Source: an uncultured Clostridia bacterium
GTDB taxonomy: Bacteria > Bacillota > Clostridia > TANB77 > CAG-508
Reading direction: 5' to 3'
DNA length: 38,334 nt
Assembly (NCBI GenBank): GCA_944391755.1
Contig: CALXUT010000045.1
Coordinates: 1-38,334, forward strand
A model generated the notes under the pieces. It saw nothing but the letters and a program-made list of their open reading frames with translations, did not search any database and had not been told where the DNA came from. The first letter of the stretch is position 1, and each line of letters begins with the position of its first letter. This document shows positions 31,981 through 38,334 of the stretch, piece after piece. The position numbers and the translations under genes were made by a program.

Positions 31981-32066
31981 AAAGAAATATGACTATTTCA
32001 TAGTCGAAACATAGCTAGGGCGTAACAATCTAAGGTCGACTTATTCAATAGTCATTTTTCTTTTTT
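31981..32066. terminator. long bidirectional terminator hairpin with a repeat-like core
   Basis: The outer arms GAAATATGACTATT and AATAGTCATTTTTC pair with one mismatch. Inner arms AGTCGA (32002-32007) and TCGACT (32036-32041) extend the stem. A TTTTTT tail (32061-32066) serves the plus strand and an A/T run serves the minus strand. It separates convergent genes. The centre (32003-32040) resembles the core of the 82-nt repeat. Confidence 0.7.
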
Positions 32067-32084
32067 CTATTAGTTAAATGGATA

Positions 32085-32435
32085 TTAAATTTCTTTTATT
32101 TTTATATTATATTTATCTTCAAAAACTTTTTTCTTAGCGATATACTCTTTTGTTTTAATTCCTTTTACATCTATAACCTCATAAGAATTATCTGAATTAA
32201 AGACAATAAAATCGGCTTTATATTTAAGCCCAGGTGCTAACATAAAGGTAGGTTGCAAGCAAAATCCATTAATTTCTTTAGCTTGTAATCTCATTTTTAA
32301 TTCGCAATAATAATCCGCTTCTTTTTGACTATCAAAAGTATGTCCATCAATAGAGGTTTTATTGGCTCTATATTTACTTTTTTTCTTTTTGGTATCTGTA
32401 AAGTTTTTATAATCTTCAACACTCCAATGTTCCAT
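32085..32435 (-). CDS. DUF1064 phage-type nuclease-like protein
   Basis: A 116-residue protein of the DUF1064 family, usually carried by phages and prophages. The fold is PD-(D/E)XK-like: the N-terminal basic region KKKKSKYRANK, then HTFDSQKEADYY (Glu), LQPTFMLAPGLKYKADFIVF (Asp), and YEVIDVKG (Asp-x-Lys). It may be a nuclease acting in phage recombination or DNA processing. No other phage genes surround it, so it is an orphan or remnant. It has its own promoter (TTGCAT and TATAAT, 32494-32466) and an AGGAGG site. The neighbouring locus is a candidate toxin-antitoxin. Confidence 0.8.
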   Translation of the reverse strand: MEHWSVEDYKNFTDTKKKKSKYRANKTSIDGHTFDSQKEADYYCELKMRLQAKEINGFCLQPTFMLAPGLKYKADFIVFNSDNSYEVIDVKGIKTKEYIAKKKVFEDKYNIKIKEI

Positions 32436-32465
32436 TTTGATTCCTCCTGTGTAAATCTAAAATGT

Positions 32466-32494
32466 ATTATATAAGAAAAATAATAAAAATGCAA
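32466..32494 (-). promoter_or_regulatory. promoter of the DUF1064 gene
   Basis: Minus strand: TTGCAT (32494-32489), 17-nt spacer, TATAAT (32471-32466). Confidence 0.6.
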
Positions 32495-32525
32495 GTTTTT
32501 TTGACAAACTTTTGTTCAAAAACTA

Positions 32526-32554
32526 TTGACTTTTCTTAAAATAATTTGTATAAT
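32526..32554 (+). promoter_or_regulatory. promoter of the candidate toxin mRNA
   Basis: TTGACT (32526-32531), 17-nt spacer, TATAAT (32549-32554), then 7 nt to the GAAAATAAGGA block at 32562. The facing minus-strand promoter has exactly the same spacing to the same block. Confidence 0.7.
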
Positions 32555-32625
32555 TTTGGAAGAAAATAAGGAAAAGCAGAGTGTGGTATCATCTCAATTC
32601 TTGCAAAGAAAGTGAGGTGATGCAT

Positions 32626-32763
32626 ATGTTAGAAACAGCATTATTGCAATTATTGGTTTTATCAATAGTTACAAATATAGTTCTTGCTATCATCTCTTTT
32701 ATTTTAATTATAGCATTGGTTATAGTTACATATAAAGAGAATCACATCTCTGCTAGCCATTAG
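32626..32763 (+). CDS. candidate type I toxin: 45-residue hydrophobic peptide
   Basis: A 45-residue peptide: a short N-terminus (MLETALLQ), one long hydrophobic helix (about 7-35, Leu/Ile/Val-rich), and a polar basic tail (TYKENHISASH). This is the size and layout of type I membrane toxins such as TxpA, BsrG or Fst, but I cannot match it to a named one. I start at ATG 32626: GAGGTGA (32614-32620) is about 5 nt upstream, and the ATG at 32620 overlaps that site. A longer frame from 32581 has no ribosome site. The 20-bp hairpin at 32732-32781 begins inside the gene and covers the stop codon. An antisense promoter faces it from the right. Confidence 0.6.
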   Translation: MLETALLQLLVLSIVTNIVLAIISFILIIALVIVTYKENHISASH

Positions 32764-32823
32764 AGATGTGATTCTCTTTATCATACTTTTAATGGTACCA
32801 CACTTTGTGGCTCCTTATTTTCT
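32725..32823 (-). ncRNA. candidate antisense (antitoxin) RNA
   Basis: Predicted from the minus-strand promoter TTGACA (32858-32853), 17-nt spacer, TATAAT (32835-32830). The RNA would start near 32823, cross the hairpin and be complementary to the 3' end of the toxin mRNA. No open frame longer than about 26 codons lies on it. The left end is a guess based on the hairpin and is not defined by a T tract. Confidence 0.5.
32732..32781. terminator. perfect 20-bp hairpin across the toxin stop codon
   Basis: Arms 32732-32751 and 32762-32781 are exact reverse complements, centred on GAATCACATC and its complement, with a 10-nt loop containing GCTAGC. The TAG stop lies at the loop edge. No strong T tract follows on either strand. 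It could end both RNAs or serve as their pairing site. Confidence 0.65.
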
Positions 32824-32829
32824 ATATTT

Positions 32830-32858
32830 ATTATAATATATATTTTTAAATATGTCAA
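32830..32858 (-). promoter_or_regulatory. antisense promoter of the candidate toxin locus
   Basis: Minus strand: TTGACA (32858-32853), 17-nt spacer, TATAAT (32835-32830). It is a full consensus match and stronger than the toxin promoter, as expected for an antitoxin RNA. Confidence 0.7.
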
Positions 32859-32913
32859 TTTTTTAGTCTTTTTTATTTTAAATAAATATTGTTATATTAG
32901 ATAGGGTGATAAA

Positions 32914-33588
32914 ATGAAAAAAATATTATTAGTAGAAGATAATGAAACAATCACAATGGGATTAAAATATTCCTTAGAACAAGAAAAATTTTATGTAGAA
33001 ACTGCTAAAAATATTGTAATGGCAAAAGCTAAAATCAATAAAGAAGAATTTGATTTATATTTATTAGATATTGCATTACCAGATGGAGAAGGATATGAAA
33101 TCTGTAAATATGTAAAAGAAAAGGGAGATAATCCAGTCATATTTTTAACAGCAAAAGATGAAGAAACAGATATAGTGCAAGGATTAGATATGGGAGCAGA
33201 CGATTATGTAGTAAAGCCATTTAGAACAAGAGAATTAATATCCAGAATCAATAGTGTTTTAAGAAGATATGATAAAGAAACAGCAAACGAGAATCAACTA
33301 AAATGCAAAGATATTATCATAGATAATAATACAGCTAAAGTATACAAAAATGGACGAGAAGTCATTTTCACAAGTTTAGAATATAAAATATTATTCATGC
33401 TAGTAAATAATAAGAATATGTTAGTAACAAGAGAGCAAATTTTAGATAAGATATGGGATATGGCAGGAAATTTTGTAAATGATAATACACTTACCGTATA
33501 TATTAAAAGAATCAGAGAAAAACTAGATGATAAAGAGGGAAAAATCATACAAACAGTAAGAGGAATCGGTTATAGGGTGGTAGAATAA
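32914..33588 (+). CDS. OmpR/PhoB-type response regulator
   Basis: A 224-residue two-component response regulator. The receiver domain (about 1-120) has the acidic pair E8/D9, phosphoacceptor D52 (YLLDIALPDGEG), T79 and K101 (VVKPF). The C-terminal winged-helix domain (about 128-224) includes EYKILFMLVNNKNMLVTREQ and the NDNTLTVYIKRIREKL recognition helix. It binds DNA after phosphorylation. The partner kinase starts 2 nt after its stop. A possible promoter has TATATT (32893-32898) with an extended -10. AGGGTGAT precedes the ATG. Confidence 0.93.
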   Translation: MKKILLVEDNETITMGLKYSLEQEKFYVETAKNIVMAKAKINKEEFDLYLLDIALPDGEGYEICKYVKEKGDNPVIFLTAKDEETDIVQGLDMGADDYVVKPFRTRELISRINSVLRRYDKETANENQLKCKDIIIDNNTAKVYKNGREVIFTSLEYKILFMLVNNKNMLVTREQILDKIWDMAGNFVNDNTLTVYIKRIREKLDDKEGKIIQTVRGIGYRVVE

Positions 33589-33590
33589 TC

Positions 33591-34811
33591 ATGAAAATAT
33601 GGAAAAGCAAGAAATTATTAATTAGTATTTTAATAGTAACAATATTAACATGTACTATGAATATAATAATGATAGTAAAACAATGTGAACAATATCAAAA
33701 TACAATCAATACAGTAATTGCCAATATAATAGGAGTTATAAATGAACAATATCCAGAAGTAAATGAAGCAGAAATTATTTCTATCTTAAATGCAAATCAA
33801 TCTTCTATAGATAAGGGAGCAGACATTCTAACGAAATATGGGATCCATTTACAAGAAATTTCTGCAATAAAAGAACTTGAAAACCAGCAAAACAATTTTA
33901 TTTTCATAAATATAATAGGCATATTTGTATTTCTGGTGTTCATAATGATAATAATAAGTATATATTCAAAAAGTAGAGATAAAAAAATACAAGAAATCAT
34001 AAATTATATAGAAGCAATCAATACAAAAAATTACAATTTAAAAATTGAAGAAAATTCAGAAGATGAGCTAAGTAATTTAACAAATGAATTATATAAAATA
34101 ACCATTATGTTAAAAGAGCAAGCAGAAAGTTCCATAAAAGATAAAAAAGTTTTACAAACTTCAATTGAAGATATATCTCATCAACTAAAAACACCATTAA
34201 CTTCCATTTCCATTATGTTAGACAATATTCGAGAAAATCCAAACATGGAAGAAAGTATTAGGCAAAAATTTATACATGAGATAAGCAGACAAATTGAATG
34301 GATAAACTGGTTAATTATTTCTCTATTAAAATTATCAAAACTAGATTCTAATACTGTTACATTTGTAAAAAAAGAAATAGATGTCAGAAAACTAATAAAC
34401 AATGTTATCCAAAATTTATCAATACCATTAGATATTAAACAACAACAAATCATCATTTCAGGAGAAAATGCAAAAATTATAGGAGATTATAATTGGCAAT
34501 TAGAAGCTATTACAAATATCGTAAAAAATTGTATTGAACATACACCTGAAAATAAACATATTTATATAGATTTTGTAGAAAATAATTTTTATACGAAAAT
34601 TACAATAAGAGATGAGGGGGCAGGGATAGACAAACAAGATGTAAAACATATTTTTGAGAGATTTTATAAAGGAAAGAATTCTTCTGAAAATAGTGTCGGA
34701 ATAGGCTTAGCACTTGCAAAAACAATTATAGAAAAAGGCAATGGATATATCACATGTTCCTCTAAAATAGGAGAAGGAACAACATTTGAAATCAAATATA
34801 TGAAAACCTAA
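33591..34811 (+). CDS. sensor histidine kinase
   Basis: A 406-residue membrane kinase with two membrane segments (about 9-29 and 103-125) flanking an extracytoplasmic loop of about 75 residues. A HAMP-like linker follows, then the dimerisation helix with phospho-His H197 (EDISHQLKTPLTSI), and the ATP-binding domain with the N box (IVKNCIEHTP), G1 (DEGAGI), F box (FERFYKG) and G2 (GIGLALAKTI). It phosphorylates the adjacent regulator. This type is often encoded with BceAB-like transporters. Here the only such transporter genes are 32 kb away at the left edge, so a link is open. Confidence 0.92.
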   Translation: MKIWKSKKLLISILIVTILTCTMNIIMIVKQCEQYQNTINTVIANIIGVINEQYPEVNEAEIISILNANQSSIDKGADILTKYGIHLQEISAIKELENQQNNFIFINIIGIFVFLVFIMIIISIYSKSRDKKIQEIINYIEAINTKNYNLKIEENSEDELSNLTNELYKITIMLKEQAESSIKDKKVLQTSIEDISHQLKTPLTSISIMLDNIRENPNMEESIRQKFIHEISRQIEWINWLIISLLKLSKLDSNTVTFVKKEIDVRKLINNVIQNLSIPLDIKQQQIIISGENAKIIGDYNWQLEAITNIVKNCIEHTPENKHIYIDFVENNFYTKITIRDEGAGIDKQDVKHIFERFYKGKNSSENSVGIGLALAKTIIEKGNGYITCSSKIGEGTTFEIKYMKT

Positions 34812-34815
34812 GAAC

Positions 34816-34863
34816 TATCTTGACAAGATATCTTTAATGTGATAACCTAGTATGGAAAACTAG
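34816..34863 (+). promoter_or_regulatory. possible operator/promoter before the acyl-CoA ligase gene
   Basis: A perfect palindrome TATCTTG-A-CAAGATA (34816-34830) contains TTGACA (34820-34825) and is followed 17 nt later by the weak -10 TAACCT. A second inverted repeat CTAGT/ACTAG lies at 34847-34863. The nested -35 suggests repression control. The binding protein is unknown. Confidence 0.35.
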
Positions 34864-34880
34864 ATAAGAAGGAGAAAGTT

Positions 34881-36602
34881 ATGAAAAGAGAAAGATATTT
34901 TGAGGCTACAGAATTTCAAAATATAAAAGAAATCATATACAATTCAGCAAAAGTGTATGCTGAAAATGTTGCTTTTGTTATAAAGCACAAGAATGATAAA
35001 GATATAACCTATGAAGATATCACTTATAAAAAATTATTAGAAGATATCAATGCATTTGGAACAAAATTATATGAAATGGGATTCAAAAATAAAAGAATTG
35101 CCGTAGTAGGAAGAAATCGATATGAATGGGTTGTGGCCCATTTAGCAAATGTTTTAGGAGGAATTGTATCTGTTCCTTTAGATAAAGAACTTCAAGTTGA
35201 CGAATTAGAAAGTTGTTTAGTAAGAAGTAAAGCGGATGTTGTTGTATTTGATGAAAAATATATAGACAATATAAAAGAAATAGAAAAAAGAGAAAATACC
35301 AATTTAAAAGAATTTATTTGTATGTCAAAACAAGATGGATATAAAGATTTTTGGACATTAAAGGAACAAGGTGAAAAACTAATATCTCAAAAAAGAAGAG
35401 ATTTTATAAATGCCAGAATCGATAAAGATAAAATGGCAATTTTACTATTTACATCTGGAACCACATCAAAATCTAAAGCAGTTATGTTATCACAAAAAAA
35501 CATAGCATCAAATGTATATGCCATGTTATTAGTAGAAAAATTTTTACCAACAGATGTTAATTTAGCATTTTTACCATTTCATCACATTTTTGGTTCTACA
35601 GAAATGATTGTTATGTTAGCATCAGGTGTAAAAACAGCCTTTCCAGATGGATTGAGATATGTTGCACAAAATTTAAAAGAATATAAAGTATCTTTGTTTG
35701 TAGGAGTTCCGCTTCTAGTCGAAGCAATTTATAAAAATATAGAAAAAGAAGTTGAAAAACAAGGAAAAACAAAATTAATTAATACTGCTAAAAAAATAAG
35801 TAGTTTCTTACTAAAACTTCACATAGATGTAAGAAAAAAACTATTCAAACAAGTATTAGATGCTCTTGGTGGTCATATGAGATTTATTATATCAGGAGGT
35901 GCACCATTAGATAAAAGAGTAGCAAAAGGATTTAATGATTTAGGAATAGAATTAGTACAAGGATATGGTTTAACAGAAACTTCTCCAGTAATAGCAGCAG
36001 AAAATTATGTAAAGAAAAAGAGTGGATCAATAGGATTCCCAATGGATAATGTTGAAGTAGAGATTGTAGATAAAGATGAAAATGGCATTGGAGAATTAAG
36101 AGTAAAAGGTCCTAATGTTATGCTTGGATATTACGAAAATGAAGAAGAAACACAAAGAGTTATAAGAGATGGTTGGCTTTATACAGGTGATTTAGGATAT
36201 TTTGATGAAGAAGGATTTTTATTCTTAACAGGAAGAAAAAAAGATATGATTGTACTAAAAAATGGTAAAAAAGTATTTCCAGAAGAATTAGAAATCTTAA
36301 TCAATAGAATAGACCTAGTAGAAGAATGTATCGTATATGGAATGCCAGATGAAAAAGACAAAAATGATGTAAAACTATCTGTAAAAATCGTATATAATAA
36401 AGAGGATGCAAAAGAGAAATATCCTGATGCAACAGAAGAAGATTTAAAGAAAATCATTTGGGAAAAAATAAAAGAAATCAATAAAACTTTCCCTCCATAT
36501 AAATATATTAAAAATATGATTTTAACAGATGAAGAATTAATAAAAACGACAACAAAAAAGGTAAAAAGAGCAGAAGAATTAAAAAGGATATTGGAAAAAT
36601 AA
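34881..36602 (+). CDS. AMP-forming long-chain acyl-CoA synthetase-like protein
   Basis: A 573-residue adenylate-forming enzyme. It activates a carboxylic acid with ATP and then CoA. Core motifs: the P-loop LLFTSGTTSKSKAVMLSQ (about 189-206), FLPFHHIFG, ISGGAPLDKRVAKGF, GYGLTETSP (about 359-367), YTGDLGYFDEEGFLFLTGRKKDMIVLKNGKKVFPEELE split over the hinge, and the C-terminal TTTKKVKRAEE with the catalytic Lys. Overall plan fits FadD/LC-FACS. There is no membrane segment. The start has AAGGAGAAAG. It is monocistronic, with a terminator after it. Confidence 0.9.
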   Translation: MKRERYFEATEFQNIKEIIYNSAKVYAENVAFVIKHKNDKDITYEDITYKKLLEDINAFGTKLYEMGFKNKRIAVVGRNRYEWVVAHLANVLGGIVSVPLDKELQVDELESCLVRSKADVVVFDEKYIDNIKEIEKRENTNLKEFICMSKQDGYKDFWTLKEQGEKLISQKRRDFINARIDKDKMAILLFTSGTTSKSKAVMLSQKNIASNVYAMLLVEKFLPTDVNLAFLPFHHIFGSTEMIVMLASGVKTAFPDGLRYVAQNLKEYKVSLFVGVPLLVEAIYKNIEKEVEKQGKTKLINTAKKISSFLLKLHIDVRKKLFKQVLDALGGHMRFIISGGAPLDKRVAKGFNDLGIELVQGYGLTETSPVIAAENYVKKKSGSIGFPMDNVEVEIVDKDENGIGELRVKGPNVMLGYYENEEETQRVIRDGWLYTGDLGYFDEEGFLFLTGRKKDMIVLKNGKKVFPEELEILINRIDLVEECIVYGMPDEKDKNDVKLSVKIVYNKEDAKEKYPDATEEDLKKIIWEKIKEINKTFPPYKYIKNMILTDEELIKTTTKKVKRAEELKRILEK

Positions 36603-36616
36603 TGAATAGATTTTAT

Positions 36617-36652
36617 AAAAGAGAGTAGTTATATTGATAATTACTCTCTTTT
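36617..36652 (+). terminator. terminator of the acyl-CoA ligase gene
   Basis: AAAAGAGAGTAGTTAT (36617-36632) pairs with ATAATTACTCTCTTTT (36637-36652) with one G-U pair around an ATTG loop. Confidence 0.8.
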
Positions 36653-36703
36653 ATGATAATATAAGCATAGCAATTATAAGCGTTAATTAAGGAGATGTAT
36701 GTG

Positions 36704-37549
36704 ATGGATAGTTCAACAGATCCAAGACAAGGATTAAATTTTTTAATAGATGACCATACGAATGTTGCAATTGCTACAACAGTATACATAATTAAAGAGG
36801 GGAAAGTTTTATTAATGAAGCAAACAAAACCTCATACTGTAGTTGACGGATATTATGTTGGAATTGGAGGAAAAACGCCGATTAAAACGAATTTAAAACA
36901 AGATAGAGAAAAAGTTAGACAGGATGTTATGGTTTCCTCGTTTCTTAGTGGAACATTCGAATTAAAAGAAACTATGGAAGATTTGGCGGTAAGAGAAGTG
37001 AAAGAAGAAGTAGGATTAACATTACATAAAGGCAAATTACAAGATATAGGAATTTCCGAAGTACGATTGTTAAATCAAAAATCAAATGAAATATGGTATA
37101 TTAAAAACTATATATACTATATTGATGGGTCTGAAGGAGAAATTACAGAATGTGATGAAGGAACATTAGAATTTGTACCTATTGATGATATTAGAACAAA
37201 AGCTATGTTATTGCATGATAGGATTATATTTGGTGAAAGGAATCCGTCTACATATATACAATCTATGAATGATGAGATACATCACTTAAAGCAGTTAAGA
37301 ATATGTCAAGAGAAATATGGAAAAAAGATATATATAATATTGCCAGATTTTGAATCAAAACCAGATACTGTTATAGGAGTTGTAACAGAAGAATCATACG
37401 AAATGCCAAGTCAATTTAAGATGGCAACAAAATATATACCTGAAAATAAATTAAGAGAATATTTAAAAACATTAGGAATTTCTGAAAAAGTAGTAGGGAA
37501 AATCAATAAAGATAATTCACCAATAGAGATTGATAAATATATTAAATAA
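36704..37549 (+). CDS. NUDIX hydrolase with extra C-terminal domain
   Basis: A 281-residue protein with a complete Nudix box: G83-x5-E89-x7-R97-E98-V-K-E101-E102-V-G104-L105. It should bind Mg2+ and cleave a nucleoside diphosphate linked to another group. Unusual features are a charged insert of about 25 residues (58-82) between GIGGK and the box, and about 100 residues after the Nudix domain (about 190-281), ending in a helical segment, that I do not recognise. I prefer ATG 36704, 9 nt after AAGGAG; GTG 36701 is also possible, and ATG 36695 touches the ribosome site. mnmA follows 27 nt later and may share the transcript. Confidence 0.8.
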   Translation: MDSSTDPRQGLNFLIDDHTNVAIATTVYIIKEGKVLLMKQTKPHTVVDGYYVGIGGKTPIKTNLKQDREKVRQDVMVSSFLSGTFELKETMEDLAVREVKEEVGLTLHKGKLQDIGISEVRLLNQKSNEIWYIKNYIYYIDGSEGEITECDEGTLEFVPIDDIRTKAMLLHDRIIFGERNPSTYIQSMNDEIHHLKQLRICQEKYGKKIYIILPDFESKPDTVIGVVTEESYEMPSQFKMATKYIPENKLREYLKTLGISEKVVGKINKDNSPIEIDKYIK

Positions 37550-37576
37550 TAAAAGAAAAGCATGAAAGGAATAAAC

Positions 37577-38334
37577 ATGAACAAAAAAGTATTATTAGGA
37601 ATGAGTGGAGGAGTTGACAGTTCTGTATCTGCAATTATTTTAAAAGAGCAAGGATATGATGTAATTGGTATAACATTAGAATTGTATACACAAAACGATT
37701 TCGATTCATATTCAGATGTAAAAAATGTATGCAATTCTATTGGAATATCACATTATATATATAATTGCAAAAAAGAATTCAAAAAACATGTAATAGATGA
37801 TTTTATTAATTGTTATTCAAACTGTAAAACTCCCAATCCATGTATAGAATGTAATAAATATATGAAATTTGGAAAAATGTATGAAAAGGCTAAAGAATTG
37901 GGTTGTAATTATATAGCAACAGGGCATTATGCAAAAACAGAATATAGCAAAAAATATAATAGATGGGTTTTAAAAAAATCAGCATCAGAAAAAAAAGATC
38001 AGAGTTATGTACTGTGGAATATTCCACGAGATATAATCGAACATATTATTTTTCCACTAAGTGATTTTAATAACAAAGATGAGATAAGAGAAATAGCAAA
38101 AAAATATAATTTAAAAGTTGCAAGCAAACCAGATAGTGAAGATATTTGTTTTATTCCAGATGGAGATTACAAGAAGTTTTTAGAAAATAATTCATCTTTA
38201 AAACAAAAAGAGGGAAATATAGTAAATTCAAAAGGAGATATTTTAGGAAGACATAAAGGATTGTATAATTACACAATTGGTCAGAGAAGAGGTTTAGGAA
38301 TATCAAATCCTGTTCCACTTTTTGTATTAGGATT
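37577..38334 (+). CDS. mnmA: tRNA 2-thiouridine synthase MnmA (3'-truncated)
   Basis: The first 252 codons of a thiouridylase that makes s2U34 in Lys, Glu and Gln tRNAs. The ATP pyrophosphatase motif MSGGVDSSVSA is at the N-terminus. The first catalytic Cys is in NPCIECNKYMKFG (about 94-106), GHYAKTEY follows, and the second catalytic Cys is in SEDICFIPDGDY. The frame then continues through LYNYTIGQRRGLGIS to the window edge with no stop. MnmA needs a cysteine desulfurase partner, not seen here. The start has an AAAGGA site. The reading frame is intact over all visible sequence. Confidence 0.92.
   Translation, partial: MNKKVLLGMSGGVDSSVSAIILKEQGYDVIGITLELYTQNDFDSYSDVKNVCNSIGISHYIYNCKKEFKKHVIDDFINCYSNCKTPNPCIECNKYMKFGKMYEKAKELGCNYIATGHYAKTEYSKKYNRWVLKKSASEKKDQSYVLWNIPRDIIEHIIFPLSDFNNKDEIREIAKKYNLKVASKPDSEDICFIPDGDYKKFLENNSSLKQKEGNIVNSKGDILGRHKGLYNYTIGQRRGLGISNPVPLFVLG

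Larger units (their letters stand above)
32562..32822. repeat. mirror-image start regions of the candidate toxin locus
   Basis: Left: GAAAATAAGGA (32562-32572), 7 nt, AGTGTGGTATCAT (32580-32592). Right, on the minus strand: GAAAATAAGGA (32822-32812), 7 nt, AGTGTGGTACCAT (32804-32792). The blocks are identical apart from one T/C, with equal 7-nt gaps, and each is 7 nt after a -10 box. An RNA covering both ends would fold 5' end to 3' end. Confidence 0.85.

Noticed and set aside
32085-32435. Prophage region around the DUF1064 gene
   Set aside because: Only one phage-type gene is present, and neighbours are chromosomal two-component and cell-wall genes.
1-38334. tRNA genes
   Set aside because: I looked for the T-loop GGTTCGAATCC pattern with acceptor pairing and found none. 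This was a visual scan and could miss a degenerate one.

Overview
The window is about 38 kb of very AT-rich, gene-dense DNA with compact co-directional operons. It looks like a spore-forming, low-GC Clostridia-type Firmicute. The evidence is AT-rich codon use with strong GGAGG/GAGGTGA ribosome sites, a class-A-type RNase P RNA (Bacilli normally carry class B), a CwlJ-like spore-cortex hydrolase next to a GerQ-like coat protein, and a Pta-AckA acetate pathway. Many sigma-A-type promoters here have 17-nt spacers, and several have an extended -10 (TGn). I did not recognise a species.

Layout. 1-2.1 kb: the end of a BceB-type ABC permease, YxeA, and a monofunctional peptidoglycan glycosyltransferase. 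2.2-3.9 kb: a zinc-ribbon protein overlapping a DUF2085 membrane protein, then an Rpn-family nuclease gene with a plausible gene-within-gene start. 3.9-9.8 kb: a housekeeping operon of FAD-dependent oxidoreductase, GME-fold protein (DUF6873-like), YgjP-type metallopeptidase, Rsm22-type methyltransferase, YqeY, HD hydrolase and RdgB, followed by a 6S RNA gene. 10.1-17.2 kb: an acyl-CoA thioesterase facing away from dnaE, an Mg2+ P-type ATPase and a small orphan gene. 17.4-17.8 kb: RNase P RNA. 18-22.6 kb: a DUF2207 membrane protein with an apparently frameshifted Gly-rich tail, an RluA-family synthase, DUF5662, trmB, then the cwlJ-gerQ-like pair. 23.2-27.9 kb: pta, two tandem acetate kinases, and an MFS transporter split at an A-AAA-AAG slippery site. 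28-32 kb: an orphan 88-aa gene, a SleB-family hydrolase, a membrane protein, dgkA, a DUF2975/HTH pair, and a second monofunctional glycosyltransferase. 32-38.3 kb: an orphan phage-type DUF1064 gene, a candidate type I toxin-antitoxin locus, a two-component system, an acyl-CoA ligase, a NUDIX protein and the start of mnmA.

Three signals stand out. (1) At 32526-32858 a 45-codon hydrophobic peptide gene lies between two facing promoters. Their start regions are near mirror images with identical block spacing, and a perfect 20-bp hairpin spans the stop codon. This is the layout of a type I toxin with a convergent antisense RNA, and I could not match it to a named family. (2) An 82-nt palindromic element with 18-bp terminal inverted repeats occurs in full at 17814-17895 and, inverted, at 23045-23126. 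A half copy lies at 17294-17325 and a core-only relative at 32003-32040. The first three lie just upstream of promoters. (3) Decoding or indel oddities: the slippery site in the MFS gene, a restorable frameshift in the DUF2207 tail, and an internal Shine-Dalgarno plus ATG in the Rpn gene.

All calls come from reading the sequence and translations. No database search was run.
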